A DNA stretch of 64,000 nt from Sphingomonas sp. 37zxx (GTDB lineage Bacteria > Pseudomonadota > Alphaproteobacteria > Sphingomonadales > Sphingomonadaceae), in assembly GCF_000786205.1 (NCBI RefSeq), contig NZ_JROH01000003.1, forward strand, positions 62,001 to 126,000. Reading direction: 5' to 3'. The position numbers and the translations under genes were made by a program. Positions 8,823 through 17,894 of the stretch are shown piece by piece. How positions within the stretch are numbered: the first letter of the stretch is position 1; each line of letters begins with the position of its first letter. Under the pieces are notes generated by a model. That model ran no database searches and was not told the origin of the DNA. It saw nothing but the letters and a program-made list of their open reading frames with translations.

Positions 8823-9998
8823 ATGCGCTCTGCCGTCATCGTTTCCACCGCCCGTACCCCGATCGGCCGCGCCTATCGCGGCGCGTTCAACAATCTTCCC
8901 GCCCCCACGCTGGGCGCCAAATCGCTCGAGGCCGCGATCGAGCGCGCCGGGATCGAGGGCGGCCATGTCGACGACGTCGTCTGGGGCGCGGCGCTCCAGC
9001 AGGGGCATCAGGGCGGCAACATCGCGCGCCAGGTCGCCTTGCGCGCCGGCCTGCCGGTCACCGTCTCGGGCATGTCGATCGATCGCCAATGCGCCTCGGG
9101 GCTGATGGCGATCGCCACCGCCGCCAAACAGATCATCGTCGACAATATGGACGTCACCGTCGGCGGCGGCGTCGAATCGATCAGCCTGGTGCAGACGCCG
9201 CAGATGCGCGTCGCCGCCGATCCCGAACTGCTGGCGATGCACGCCAACGTCTATATGCCGATGCTGCAAACCGCCGAAACCGTCGCCAACCGCTATGGCA
9301 TCAGCCGCGAGCGCCAGGACGCCTATGGCCTTGAATCGCAGCGCCGCACCGCCGCCGCGCAGGAAGCCGGGCGCTTCGATGCCGAGATCGTCCCCGTCAC
9401 CGCGACGATGAACGTGATTGACAAGGCGACCAAGGAAGCCAGCCAGCGGGAAGTCACGCTCACCAAGGACGAGGGCAACCGCCCCGAAACCAATGCCGAG
9501 GGGCTGGCCGCGCTCCAGCCGGTGATCCCTGGCGGATCGATCACCGCAGGCAATGCCAGCCAGCTTTCGGACGGTTCGTCGGCCTGTGTGCTGATGGAGG
9601 AAAGCGTCGCATCGAAGCGGGGCTTGCAACCGCTTGGCCGCTATATCGGCATGGCGGTGGCGGGCACCGAGCCCGACGAAATGGGCATCGGCCCGGTGTT
9701 CGCGGTCCCCAAATTGCTCGAACGCTTCAATCTGAAGGTCGAGGATATCGGCCTGTGGGAGCTGAACGAAGCGTTCGCGGTGCAGGTGCTCTACAGCGCC
9801 GACAAGCTTGGCATCCCGTATGAGTTGCTCAACGTCAATGGCGGCGCGATCTCGATCGGCCATCCTTATGGCATGTCGGGCGCGCGGATGACCGGCCATG
9901 CGCTGATCGAGGGCAAGCGTCGCGGCGCGAAATATGTCGTGGTGACGATGTGCGTCGGCGGCGGCATGGGCGCAGCGGGGTTGTTCGAAGTATTATAA
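8823..9998 (+). CDS. Acetyl-CoA acyltransferase (thiolase)
   Basis: A 391-aa thiolase II family enzyme that cleaves or condenses acyl-CoAs. The nucleophilic Cys is in '[10 protein letters not shown]' (about residue 89). The 'GGVESIS' loop, '[12 protein letters not shown]', the catalytic His in '[10 protein letters not shown]' and the second Cys in '[12 protein letters not shown]' are all present. It follows the MaoC hydratase, and a strong stem-loop follows its stop. Degradative versus biosynthetic role cannot be settled from sequence; the hydratase neighbour suggests acyl-CoA degradation. Confidence 0.93.
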   Translation: MRSAVIVSTARTPIGRAYRGAFNNLPAPTLGAKSLEAAIERAGIEGGHVDDVVWGAALQQGHQGGNIARQVALRAGLPVTVSGMSIDRQCASGLMAIATAAKQIIVDNMDVTVGGGVESISLVQTPQMRVAADPELLAMHANVYMPMLQTAETVANRYGISRERQDAYGLESQRRTAAAQEAGRFDAEIVPVTATMNVIDKATKEASQREVTLTKDEGNRPETNAEGLAALQPVIPGGSITAGNASQLSDGSSACVLMEESVASKRGLQPLGRYIGMAVAGTEPDEMGIGPVFAVPKLLERFNLKVEDIGLWELNEAFAVQVLYSADKLGIPYELLNVNGGAISIGHPYGMSGARMTGHALIEGKRRGAKYVVVTMCVGGGMGAAGLFEVL

Positions 9999-10006
9999 GC
10001 CGCTGG

Positions 10007-10033
10007 GCAGGGAGTGCGCCGCACACTCCCTGC
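10007..10033 (+). terminator. Stem-loop after the thiolase gene
   Basis: A perfect 10-bp stem GCAGGGAGTG / CACTCCCTGC with a 7-nt loop starts 9 nt after the thiolase stop codon. No T-run follows, so it may act as a weak terminator or an mRNA-stabilising hairpin. Confidence 0.6.
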
Positions 10034-10156
10034 TCGCGCAAAGCCGAACCAATTGACGTTCGTTCCCGCCAGTAATAGCTTGAGCGCCCAAAGACGAAGC
10101 GATGAATTTCTATTCGTCGTTCATCTTGGGTACAGCTTTGCCGCCGGGAGCCGTCG

Positions 10157-10948
10157 ATGCAGACGATGCGAACCGATTATCGCGTTGCGGTGTTGGCGAC
10201 GATCATCGCCTTCCATCTGCTTGTCATTCTCGCGTTGATGGCAACGCGCTCCGCATTGCTGCCGATCGAACCCGAACCACCCTTGCTGGCACTGTTCGAG
10301 CCGGTGGTTCCGCCCCCGCCGATCGTTGAGCCGCCACCACCGATCCCCGCGCCCGATGCCCCCGCCGGGCCGCCGATCGATCGCGCCGCGCCAGCGGGGC
10401 CACCGCTGCGATCGGCTGCGGCACCTACGGCCCCCACGCCTCGACTTGCCGAACCTGCGCCCGCCGCGATGATCCCGCCGATCGTCGCGCTGCCGTCGCC
10501 GATCAGCCTGCCGCTCGCCCCCTCAACCATCGCCGGCACCGCCGCTGCGGTCACCGATGGCGAAGGTGGCGGTGATGGCGATGGCATCGCAGCCGGTGGC
10601 GGGGGCAGCGGCCTTGGCGGCGGTGGCGCTGGCCGATCGGTGCGCTACGCCCGCGCCCAATGGGTCCGCAAGCCGCTGACCTTCGAATTCGTCCGCGAAT
10701 GGCCGCGCGACAAGAGCGGCAAAAGGGTCGAAGGCAAGGCGTATATCGGCTGTTACCTGCAGCGAAATGGCCGTCCCAAAAAATGCTGGGTGATCGACGA
10801 AACCGTTCCCGGCGTCGGCAAAGCAGCGATACGCCTGTCGCGCACCTTTATCGTTCGCCACGTCCTGCGCAATGATGAGCCACTGGATGTGCCCGTCCGG
10901 ATCCCGGTCGGGTTCTTCATTGCCAAGGATGCAAAACCCGTCGGCTAA
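10157..10948 (+). CDS. TonB-like energy-transducer-type protein
   Basis: A 263-aa protein with one N-terminal transmembrane anchor (about residues 9-30), a long Pro/Ala-rich periplasmic linker (residues about 45-125), a Gly-rich hinge and a C-terminal domain of about 90 residues. That domain, with 'GCYLQRNGRPKKCWVIDETVPGVGKAAI...VPVRIPVGFF', resembles the TonB C-terminal fold. It may energise a TonB-dependent receptor, but no exbBD or receptor gene is adjacent. Its two Cys residues could form a disulfide. It starts at ATG 10157 and stands alone between a thiolase and an MFS gene. Confidence 0.65.
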   Translation: MQTMRTDYRVAVLATIIAFHLLVILALMATRSALLPIEPEPPLLALFEPVVPPPPIVEPPPPIPAPDAPAGPPIDRAAPAGPPLRSAAAPTAPTPRLAEPAPAAMIPPIVALPSPISLPLAPSTIAGTAAAVTDGEGGGDGDGIAAGGGGSGLGGGGAGRSVRYARAQWVRKPLTFEFVREWPRDKSGKRVEGKAYIGCYLQRNGRPKKCWVIDETVPGVGKAAIRLSRTFIVRHVLRNDEPLDVPVRIPVGFFIAKDAKPVG

Positions 10949-11086
10949 GCTGATTCAAGTTTCAAGTTCGACTTAGCGCTTTTCTCGGCGCGACGGATGC
11001 CTAAATGGGCAAGACATCTTCGAAAGTAGCCCATCATTCTCCAGCCCGACGCCATCGCCGCACCCGCCACCGGTGCCGGCCTGCCG

Positions 11087-12406
11087 ATGCCGCGCCGGAT
11101 CGTCGCGATCGCGGCAATTTCGTTCGGCACCGCCTTGTTCGTCATCGACGGATCGATCGCCACCGTCGCACTGCCGACGATCGCGCGCGAACTCGGCATC
11201 GGCGAAGGCAATGTCGTCGCAGTCGTGACGCTCTACCAATTGGTGCTGGTGATGGGGCTGCTGCCCTTTGCCGGGCTGGGCGACCGGGTGGGGCATCGGC
11301 GGCTGTATCAGCTCGGCCAGTTCGTCTTCCTGCTCGCATCGGCGGCGTCGTTGCTGGTAGACAGCTTCGCGCAATTGCTGATGGTGCGCGGCGGCCAGGC
11401 GATCGGCGCGGGCATGGCGCTCAGCGTGTCGGCGGCGATGCTGCGTGACATTTATCCCGCACGCAGCCTGGGCAGCGGGCTAGGCATCAACAGCGTCATC
11501 GTCGCCTCGTCGAATGCGCTCGCGCCCACCTTGGGCGGGTTCATCGTTGCCCATTTCGACTGGCGATGGGTGTTCTGCGCCGCCGTGCCCTTCGCCTTGC
11601 TCTCGATGCTGCTCGGTCGCGCCCTGCCCGCGCCGGTGCCGCGCGCCGAGCGGTTCGACCTGGCGGGCGGCGCGTGGAGCGCGATCACCGTCGGGCTGCT
11701 GATCGGTGGGCTTGAGCTGGCGGTCCACGGCACGCTCTCGCCGCTCGGCATCGGCGCGGCGATCGTCGGGCTGGTCAGCGCGGTGTTGCTCTATCGCCGC
11801 GAACGCGCGCGCACTCGTCCCACCGTGCCGATCGACTTGCTGGCGATCCGAGTCATCGGCCTGTCGGTGCTCGGCGCGATCGCCGCCTTTGTCGCCACCA
11901 GCGCGATGGTGGTCGCACTGCCCTTTCGCTTCGAACGCGGCATGGGATTCAGCCCGGCCGAAGTCGGGCTGTTGATCCTCCCCTTCCCGCTCACCCTGCT
12001 CGTCGTCGCGCCACTGGCGGGGTGGCTGTCGGATCGGGTGAAGCCGTCATTGCTGGGCATTGCCGGCATGACGCTGGCGGTCACCGGCCTGTTGCTGATC
12101 GGATTCCTGCCCACCGACGCGGGGTGGCCCGCGATCGCATGGCGGTTGTCGATCGCGGCGGCGGGGTTCGGGCTGTTCCTTGCCCCCAATTCGCGGCTGA
12201 TTATCGGCCAGGCACCGCGGGACCGCGCGGCGGCGGCGGGCGGGCTGCTGTCGACCGCGCGATTGCTGGGGCAGACGCTCGGCGCGTCGATCGTCGGCAT
12301 TGCGCTGGCGGCGGGGATCGGCATCGGCCCCGCCCCGTTCGTCATCGCCGCCGCCTTCGCGTTGCTCGCTGGACTGTGCAGCGTGGTGCGGTTGCGGACG
12401 ACCTGA
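11087..12406 (+). CDS. MFS multidrug-type transporter (DHA2-like)
   Basis: A 439-aa major facilitator with about 14 hydrophobic helices. The N-terminal motif 'DGSIATVALPTIARELG' matches DHA2/EmrB drug:H+ antiporters. The motif-A-like loop 'GLGDRVGHRRLY' and the motif-C-like 'GINSVIVASSNALAPTLGGFI' are visible. It probably exports a hydrophobic compound. The gene stands alone; the 138 nt before it show no clear operator. Confidence 0.85.
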   Translation: MPRRIVAIAAISFGTALFVIDGSIATVALPTIARELGIGEGNVVAVVTLYQLVLVMGLLPFAGLGDRVGHRRLYQLGQFVFLLASAASLLVDSFAQLLMVRGGQAIGAGMALSVSAAMLRDIYPARSLGSGLGINSVIVASSNALAPTLGGFIVAHFDWRWVFCAAVPFALLSMLLGRALPAPVPRAERFDLAGGAWSAITVGLLIGGLELAVHGTLSPLGIGAAIVGLVSAVLLYRRERARTRPTVPIDLLAIRVIGLSVLGAIAAFVATSAMVVALPFRFERGMGFSPAEVGLLILPFPLTLLVVAPLAGWLSDRVKPSLLGIAGMTLAVTGLLLIGFLPTDAGWPAIAWRLSIAAAGFGLFLAPNSRLIIGQAPRDRAAAAGGLLSTARLLGQTLGASIVGIALAAGIGIGPAPFVIAAAFALLAGLCSVVRLRTT

Positions 12407-12464
12407 CGGAAACCCTTGGGGCCACGCTCGTTATACAGGGGAACCCAAAGGATGGAGACCCGAT

Positions 12465-12947
12465 ATGCAGGCCAAGCAACACGAAGACACCGCGATCCGC
12501 GACCGCATGTGGAAGGAAATGGCCAAAAGCCCGTTCGTGATGATCGGCTTGGTCGGCAGCCACCAGCATAGCGAACCGATGACCGCCCAGCTCGACCCCG
12601 ACGCCAACAGCGAATTCTGGTTCTATTGCAACAAGGGCAACCGAATCGCCGGCGGCGGCGAGGCGATGGCGCAATTCGTGGCCAAGGGCCATGACGTGTT
12701 CGCCTGCATCCACGGCACGCTGACCCAGGAAACCCGCCCCGAAATCTTCGACAAATATTGGTCGAAGCAGACCGAGGCCTGGTTCGAAGGCGGCAAGGAC
12801 GACCCCAACATCATGATGCTTCGCTTCGACCTGAAGGATGCCGAAATCTGGGAAGGCGACCAGTCGCTGTCGGGCAAGCTGAAGATGCTGACCGGCCAGA
12901 CGATCAAGCCAAGCGAAGCCGGTGCCCACGCCGAAGTAGCGCTGTAA
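12465..12947 (+). CDS. PNPOx-like general stress protein
   Basis: A 160-aa flavin-binding split-barrel protein of the 'general stress protein 26' type (pyridoxamine 5'-phosphate-oxidase-like). Supporting features are 'RMWKEMAKSPFVMIGLVG', 'PMTAQLDPDANSEFWFYCNKGNRI' and 'WFEGGKDDPNIMMLRFDLKDAEIWEG'. It probably binds FMN or F420-like flavin and acts in stress tolerance, not in PLP synthesis. I chose ATG 12465 because family members start about 12 residues before 'MWKEM'. Confidence 0.85.
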   Translation: MQAKQHEDTAIRDRMWKEMAKSPFVMIGLVGSHQHSEPMTAQLDPDANSEFWFYCNKGNRIAGGGEAMAQFVAKGHDVFACIHGTLTQETRPEIFDKYWSKQTEAWFEGGKDDPNIMMLRFDLKDAEIWEGDQSLSGKLKMLTGQTIKPSEAGAHAEVAL

Positions 12948-12962
12948 ACTTCTTCTTCTAAG

Positions 12963-13099
12963 CCCTCTCCCGCAAGCGGGAGAGGGTTGGGTGAGGGCCT
13001 TCTTGCTCTTCTTGAGCAGAAGGCACCCCTCACCGCTGCGACTAGGGGCCGCAAGTGCGCCCCCAAGTCTCGCCGCCTCTCCCGCAAGCGGGAGAGGCC
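12963..13099. repeat. Composite palindromic element A (two ends plus stem arms)
   Basis: Two near-identical palindromes, CCCTCTCCCGC...GCGGGAGAGGG at the left and CTCTCCCGC...GCGGGAGAGG at the right, flank an internal region. Inside, GGGTGAGGGCCTTCTTGCTC is mirrored by GAGCAGAAGG...CCCTCACC. The whole unit could fold as one long hairpin. It separates the PNPOx-like gene from the convergent phaZ and may also end both transcripts. Confidence 0.75.
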
Positions 13100-13108
13100 T
13101 AAGCGCCC

Positions 13109-14341
13109 CTACGCCTTATGCGTCGCGATCCACGCTTCCAGTACCGGCGCGATCCGAGTCCGCCACTTCGATCCGTTGAAAATGCCGTAATGGCCAACTT
13201 CCTCGGCCATGTGATACCGCTTGTGCTTCGCGGGCAGCTTGGTCGCCAGCGTCAGCGCCGCCTTGGTCTGGCCCAGCCCCGAAATATCATCGCGCTCGCC
13301 CTCGATCGCCAGCAGCGCGACATCGGTGATCGCCGCCGGATCGACCAGCTTGCCGCGATGCGTCATCGTGCCCATCGGCAGTGAATGGTCCTGGAACACT
13401 ACCGAAATCGTCTGGAGATAGAATTCGGCGGTCATGTCGCACACCGATCGATATTCGTCATAAAACGCCATCGTCGCATCGGCGCTGTCATCGTCGCCCT
13501 TCACCAGATGTTTGAACATCTCCCAATGCGAAACCATGTGGTTGCCAAGGTTCATCGTCATGAACCCGGCAAGTTGCAGGAAACCGGGATAGACCCGCCG
13601 GCCATTGCCTGGATATTGCATCGGCACCGTCGCGATGACGTTTTTTTCAAACCACATATGCGGCCGCTCGGTCGCCAGCGTATTCACCGCGGTCGGTGCC
13701 TCGCGGGTATCGATCGGCCCGCCCATCAGCGACAGCGTCATTGGCCGGTTGGGATGCTGATCGGCGCTCATCACCGCGACGGCGGCATAGACCGGCACCG
13801 ATGGCTGGCACACCGCCAGCACATGCGCGCGCGCATCGCCCTGGCTGCCGATGTGCGCCAGCCAGTCGATCACATAATCGATATAATCATCCAGGTCGAA
13901 ACGGCCGTCGGACACCGGCACCTGCTTGGCGTCGCGCCAATCGGTGATGTAGACATCGGCGCTGGGCAGCATCCGCTCGACCGTGCCGCGCAGCAGCGTG
14001 GCATAATGGCCCGACATCGGCGCGACGATCAGCAATTTGGGGCCGCCAGCGATGCCCTCGCGAACGAAATGCACGAGCTGGCCGAACGGGCGGCGCGCGA
14101 CGATTTCCTCCCGCACTGCAACCTGCTTGCCGTCGATCTCGGTATGGGTCAGCCCGAATTCGGGCTTGCCGCGCGGCGCGGCGGCGTGCGCGAATACCTC
14201 CAGCGCCGACGCCAGCACCGGCCCACCGCCGAAATAGGCGAACGGGTTTGCCGGATTGTTGAGCAGCCCCGCCCCGAAATTGGCCATCGCACTAGCGCTC
14301 GCCAGCATCGATCGCTGCATCTCATAGGCGTTATAGAGCAT
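13109..14341 (-). CDS. phaZ: Intracellular poly(3-hydroxybutyrate) depolymerase
   Basis: A 410-aa PhaZ-type depolymerase acting on PHB granules. It opens 'MLYNAYEMQRSMLASA', typical of the family. It carries the lipase-box-like 'AVCQPSVP', in which Cys replaces Ser as the nucleophile (about residue 180), the 'DWRDAKQVP' segment, and the conserved C-terminal domain 'GHYGIFNGSKWR'. It mobilises stored PHB; the window contains no PHA synthase. The promoter region is AT-rich and contains three copies of TTATAGAGC around and upstream of the start codon (14331, 14387 and 14397). Confidence 0.93.
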   Translation of the reverse strand: MLYNAYEMQRSMLASASAMANFGAGLLNNPANPFAYFGGGPVLASALEVFAHAAAPRGKPEFGLTHTEIDGKQVAVREEIVARRPFGQLVHFVREGIAGGPKLLIVAPMSGHYATLLRGTVERMLPSADVYITDWRDAKQVPVSDGRFDLDDYIDYVIDWLAHIGSQGDARAHVLAVCQPSVPVYAAVAVMSADQHPNRPMTLSLMGGPIDTREAPTAVNTLATERPHMWFEKNVIATVPMQYPGNGRRVYPGFLQLAGFMTMNLGNHMVSHWEMFKHLVKGDDDSADATMAFYDEYRSVCDMTAEFYLQTISVVFQDHSLPMGTMTHRGKLVDPAAITDVALLAIEGERDDISGLGQTKAALTLATKLPAKHKRYHMAEEVGHYGIFNGSKWRTRIAPVLEAWIATHKA

Positions 14342-14581
14342 CGGGTATCTCCTGGCCGGTCCAATAATATGGTCGACAATATTTCATTATAGAGCGTTAT
14401 AGAGCAGCCTATTGCCGGCGCAATCTAAGACCAAAGTGTGATTTCCATATTGTCCCAGAACGGTCCGTCCCATAACAGCCCGTCCCAGAACGGCGCGCGC
14501 CATAGCGGTTCGTCGCAGCTTCCTTCGCGCCCGGCCAACGCAACGGTTCCCCCCGCGCCAACTTCGCGCTAGGCAATCGCC
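14342..14581. promoter_or_regulatory. Divergent phaZ / ABC exporter intergenic region
   Basis: This 240-bp region separates the phaZ and ABC exporter starts. Its phaZ-proximal half is much more AT-rich than the surroundings and includes two exact TTATAGAGC copies (14387-14395, 14397-14405) that repeat the sequence over the phaZ start codon (14331-14339). The ABC-proximal half is a decaying 15-bp tandem repeat. I could not assign a confident -35/-10 pair. Confidence 0.45.
14452..14526 (+). repeat. Degenerate 15-bp tandem repeat, five units
   Basis: Units at 14452, 14467, 14482, 14497 and 14512 follow GTCCCAGAACGGTCC. The first three are close matches and the last two progressively diverge. 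The array lies 55 bp before the ABC exporter start and covers no gene. Confidence 0.75.
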
Positions 14582-16378
14582 ATGGCCACTCCCGCCGCGA
14601 CGCTCGCTTCTCCGCCCGCCCCTCCTCCGGCGAAAAAACTCAGCAGCTTGCTGGTCGTCTGGCGGTTCACCCGTGCCTATCCGCTGCAATTGGCGGGCGC
14701 GGTCGTCGCGCTGATCGTCGCGGCGACGGCGACGCTGTATGTGCCGCGCACCTTTCAGCTCGTCGTCGATAACGGCTTTGCCGGCGGCACCGATCCGGCG
14801 TCGATCGCCCCCTATTTCCACCGGCTGCTGATGGTCGTCGGCGTGCTCGCGCTCGCCACCGCCGGTCGCTTCTATTTCGTGTCGTGGCTCGCCGAGCGCA
14901 CCGTCGCCGACATGCGAAACGCAGTGCATCGCAATCTGCTGCGGCTCGCGCCCAAATGGTTCGAGGAAAACCGTCCTTCCGAAATCGCCTCGCGCCTCAC
15001 CGCCGATACCGCGATCGTCGAACAGATCGTCGGATCGACGGTGTCGGTGGCGCTTCGCAACGTCCTCGTCGGCTTTGGCGGGCTTGCCTATCTGTTCGCG
15101 CTCAGCCCCAAGATCGCCTTGTACCTCGTCGTCGGCATCCCGATCGTCATCCTGCCGATCATGGCGCTTGGCGCGCGGGTGCGGCGCTTGTCGCGGTCGA
15201 GCCAGGACCGAGTCGCCGACATCGGCACGATCGCGTCCGAAACATTGGGCGCGATGAAGATCGTCCAGGCATTCGGCCAGGAATCGCGCGAGGCCGATCG
15301 CTTCAAGACCGCCGTCGATCGCAGCTTCGACACCGCCAAGGCGCGCTTCGCCACCCGCGCGCTGATGACCGCGCTCGTCATCGGACTGCTGTTCGGCGCG
15401 GTGACGCTGATCATCTGGGAAGCGGTGAGCGATGTCGCCTCGGGCCGCACCACCGGCGGATCGATCACTGCCTTCGTCATCACCGCGGGGCTGGTCACCG
15501 GATCGTTCGGCGCGCTGATCGAAGTTTATGGCGATCTGCTGCGCGCTTCGGGCGCGGCGGCGCGGCTTGCCGAATTGCTTTCCGAACAGCCCGACATCGC
15601 CGCCCCCGCCAACCCGGTGGCGCTGCCGAACCCGTCGGTCGGGCGGGTGGCGTTCGATCACGTCACTTTCCGCTACCCCACCCGTCCCGAAATCGCCGCG
15701 CTCGCCGATTTTACCTTGTCGGTCGAAAGCGGCGAGACCGTCGCGGTGGTCGGGCCATCGGGTGCGGGCAAATCGACGTTGTTCCAACTGGTGCAGCGTT
15801 TCTACGATCCCGATCAGGGCAAAGTGCTGGTCGATGGCGTGCCGGTCATCGCCGCCGACCCCGCCGATGTGCGCGGGCGGATCGCGATGGTGCCGCAGGA
15901 AACGGTTATCTTCGCCGCCTCGGCGCGCGACAATCTGCGCTATGGCAAATGGGAGGCGAGCGACGAGGAATTGTGGCGCGCCGCCGCCGACGCCAACGCC
16001 GCCGATTTCCTGCGCGCGCTGCCGCAGGGGCTGGACACCTTCCTCGGCGAAGGCGGTGCGCGCCTGTCGGGCGGCCAGCGCCAGCGGCTCGCGATCGCCC
16101 GCGCGCTGCTTCGCGATGCGCCGATCCTGCTGCTCGACGAGGCGACCTCGGCGCTCGATGCCGAAAGCGAGCGGCTGGTGCAGGACGCGCTCGAACGGCT
16201 GATGCGCGACCGCACGACGTTGGTGATCGCGCATCGCCTGGCAACGGTACGTGCGGCGCAGCGAATCGTGGTAATGGATGAAGGCCGCATCGTCGAAATG
16301 GGCAGCCACGCCGAGTTGATCGCGCGCGGCGGCCTGTACGCAAGGCTCGCCAGCCTGCAATTCAGCGAAGCGGCTTAA
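14582..16378 (+). CDS. ABC exporter, fused permease and ATPase (MsbA-related)
   Basis: A 598-aa half-transporter with an N-terminal six-helix permease (residues about 25-330) and a C-terminal ATPase. The ATPase has Walker A 'GPSGAGKST', signature 'LSGGQRQRLAIARA', Walker B 'ILLLDEATSALD' and the switch His in 'IAHRLATV'. It matches the MsbA-related alphaproteobacterial exporters (TIGR02204-like), which are thought to move lipids or lipophilic drugs; the substrate is unknown. The start Met at 14582 precedes a Pro/Ala-rich tail. Element A repeats lie immediately downstream. Confidence 0.92.
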   Translation: MATPAATLASPPAPPPAKKLSSLLVVWRFTRAYPLQLAGAVVALIVAATATLYVPRTFQLVVDNGFAGGTDPASIAPYFHRLLMVVGVLALATAGRFYFVSWLAERTVADMRNAVHRNLLRLAPKWFEENRPSEIASRLTADTAIVEQIVGSTVSVALRNVLVGFGGLAYLFALSPKIALYLVVGIPIVILPIMALGARVRRLSRSSQDRVADIGTIASETLGAMKIVQAFGQESREADRFKTAVDRSFDTAKARFATRALMTALVIGLLFGAVTLIIWEAVSDVASGRTTGGSITAFVITAGLVTGSFGALIEVYGDLLRASGAAARLAELLSEQPDIAAPANPVALPNPSVGRVAFDHVTFRYPTRPEIAALADFTLSVESGETVAVVGPSGAGKSTLFQLVQRFYDPDQGKVLVDGVPVIAADPADVRGRIAMVPQETVIFAASARDNLRYGKWEASDEELWRAAADANAADFLRALPQGLDTFLGEGGARLSGGQRQRLAIARALLRDAPILLLDEATSALDAESERLVQDALERLMRDRTTLVIAHRLATVRAAQRIVVMDEGRIVEMGSHAELIARGGLYARLASLQFSEAA

Positions 16379-16387
16379 AATCGACGA

Positions 16388-16580
16388 CCTTCTCCCGCTG
16401 GCGGGAGAAGGATACCGAAGCTTGGTCGCGAAGCGGCCTAGCGTAGGTTGGATGAGGGTGGTGCGGCGCTTTCGCGCCGCGCGGTCGCGAGCGACCGCAC
16501 CACCCTCACCCAGCTACGACTAGGCCTCGCTAAAGAAGCGAGACCAAGTCTGCGCAACCCTCTCCCGCCAGCGGGAGAGG
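16388..16580. repeat. Composite palindromic element of about 190 bp
   Basis: Outer ends are element A palindromes (CTTCTCCCGC...GCGGGAGAAGG left, CCCTCTCCCGC...GCGGGAGAGGG right). Between them are nested inverted arms: GATGAGGGTGGTGCGG mirrored by CCGCACCACCCTCACC, and a GGCCTAGCGTAGG-type arm mirrored by a CTACGACTAGGCC-type arm. An inner GCGCGGTCGCGAGCGACCGC forms the tip. The whole interval folds back on itself, like a miniature mobile element or BIME. It lies between the ABC exporter and the reductase gene. Confidence 0.75.
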
Positions 16581-16603
16581 GAAGTTTAGGAGGGAGAACA
16601 ACC

Positions 16604-17761
16604 ATGACCCGCGAATTCGACATCATCGTTTATGGTGCCACCGGCTATACCGGCAGGCTGGTCGCCGAATATCTCGCCACCCACTATCCCGACCGCGCCT
16701 GGGCGATGGCGGGGCGTTCGCTCACCAAGCTCGAACAGGTCCGCGCCGAAATCGGTGCCGCCGCCGACGTGCCGCTGATCACCGCCAATGCCGACGACCC
16801 CTCGGCGCTCAAGGCGATGTGCGAACGCGCGCAGGTGATCATCACCACCGTCGGCCCGTATCAGACGCATGGCGAAGCATTGCTCGCCGCCTGCGCCGCC
16901 ACCGGCACCGGCTATGTCGACCTGTGCGGCGAGCCTGCCTGGATGCGCCAGATGATCGACAAATATGACGCCGCCGCCAAGGCTTCGGGCGCGCGCATCC
17001 TGTTTTCGTGCGGCTTTGATTCGATCCCGTTCGACCTAGGCGTCTGGACGCTGCAACAGGCGGCAAAGGCGAAGTTCGGCCACGCCGCCCCGCGCGTCAA
17101 ATGCCGAATCCGCAAGATGCAAGGGACGTTCAGCGGCGGCACCTTCGCCAGCGCCAAGGCAACGATGGCCGCCGCCGCGCGCGACATGCGCATCCTCAAG
17201 CTGATGATCGACCCCTTCGCGCTCACGCCGGGCTTCGACGGCCCAGCCCAGCCAAAGGGGATGCTGCCCGAATATGACGCCGCCGTCGGCGCCTGGGTCG
17301 CGCCGTTCGTGATGGCGGCGATCAACACCAAGAATGTTCACCGCACCAACGCGCTGCTGGGCCACGCCTATGGCACCGACTTCGTCTATGACGAGATGAT
17401 GATCGCGCCGGGCCTGGGCGACATTGGCAAGGCAGCCGCCGAGGCGATCGCCAGGATGAACCCGATCGGCGGCGACAAAGGCCCCGCCCCCGGCGAAGGC
17501 CCGACCAAGGAAGAGCGCGAGGCGGGCTATTACGACATTCTCTTCATCGGCGAGATGCTGGGCGGCGAGCGAGTCGAAGCCGTGGTCACCGGCGACCGCG
17601 ATCCGGGCTATGGATCGACCAGCAAGATGATCGCCGAGACGGCATTGTGCCTGATCGAGCAGCCGGGCGCAGGCGGGATCACCACCCCGACCGCGCTGAT
17701 GGCGGCACCGCTGCGCGCAAGGCTGGAGGCGAAGGCCGGACTGACGTTCGTGGCGAACTAA
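16604..17761 (+). CDS. Saccharopine dehydrogenase-like / trans-acting enoyl reductase family protein
   Basis: A 385-aa NAD(P)-binding oxidoreductase. The N-terminal Rossmann motif is 'IIVYGATGYTGRLVAEYLA', followed by 'VITTVGPYQTHGEALLAACAATGTGYVDLCGE' and 'ILFSCGFDSIPFDLG', all typical of the family that contains mycobacterial trans-acting enoyl reductase. The substrate in proteobacteria is unknown, possibly membrane or storage lipid. ATG 16604 has an AGGAGGGAG ribosome-binding site, so the upstream extension back to 16448 (through the repeat) is rejected. Confidence 0.85.
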   Translation: MTREFDIIVYGATGYTGRLVAEYLATHYPDRAWAMAGRSLTKLEQVRAEIGAAADVPLITANADDPSALKAMCERAQVIITTVGPYQTHGEALLAACAATGTGYVDLCGEPAWMRQMIDKYDAAAKASGARILFSCGFDSIPFDLGVWTLQQAAKAKFGHAAPRVKCRIRKMQGTFSGGTFASAKATMAAAARDMRILKLMIDPFALTPGFDGPAQPKGMLPEYDAAVGAWVAPFVMAAINTKNVHRTNALLGHAYGTDFVYDEMMIAPGLGDIGKAAAEAIARMNPIGGDKGPAPGEGPTKEEREAGYYDILFIGEMLGGERVEAVVTGDRDPGYGSTSKMIAETALCLIEQPGAGGITTPTALMAAPLRARLEAKAGLTFVAN

Positions 17762-17790
17762 AGCATGACGGCTCGATGTTGACGCATCTC

Positions 17791-17869
17791 CTTCGTCATT
17801 CCCGCGAAGGCGGGAATCCATATGCCAGCTTAGTGGTTATGGATTCCCGCCTTCGCGGGAATGACGAAG
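17791..17869. repeat. Perfect 30-bp inverted repeat (element B)
   Basis: Arms at 17791-17820 and 17840-17869 are exact reverse complements over 30 bp around a 19-nt spacer. Each arm is itself nearly palindromic (CATTCCCGCGAAGGCGGGAAT). A single diverged copy of the same unit lies at 34399-34426. The element sits between two convergent genes and may work as a bidirectional terminator. Confidence 0.85.
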
Positions 17870-17894
17870 ATAAGGTCGATGGATCAGCCTGACG

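Noticed and set aside
14452..14526. CRISPR array
   Set aside because: The repeats are 15-bp head-to-tail units without spacers, and no cas genes are present.
16448..16603. N-terminal extension of the saccharopine-dehydrogenase-like protein
   Set aside because: It is read from the composite palindrome, whereas ATG 16604 has a strong ribosome-binding site and starts the Rossmann fold.
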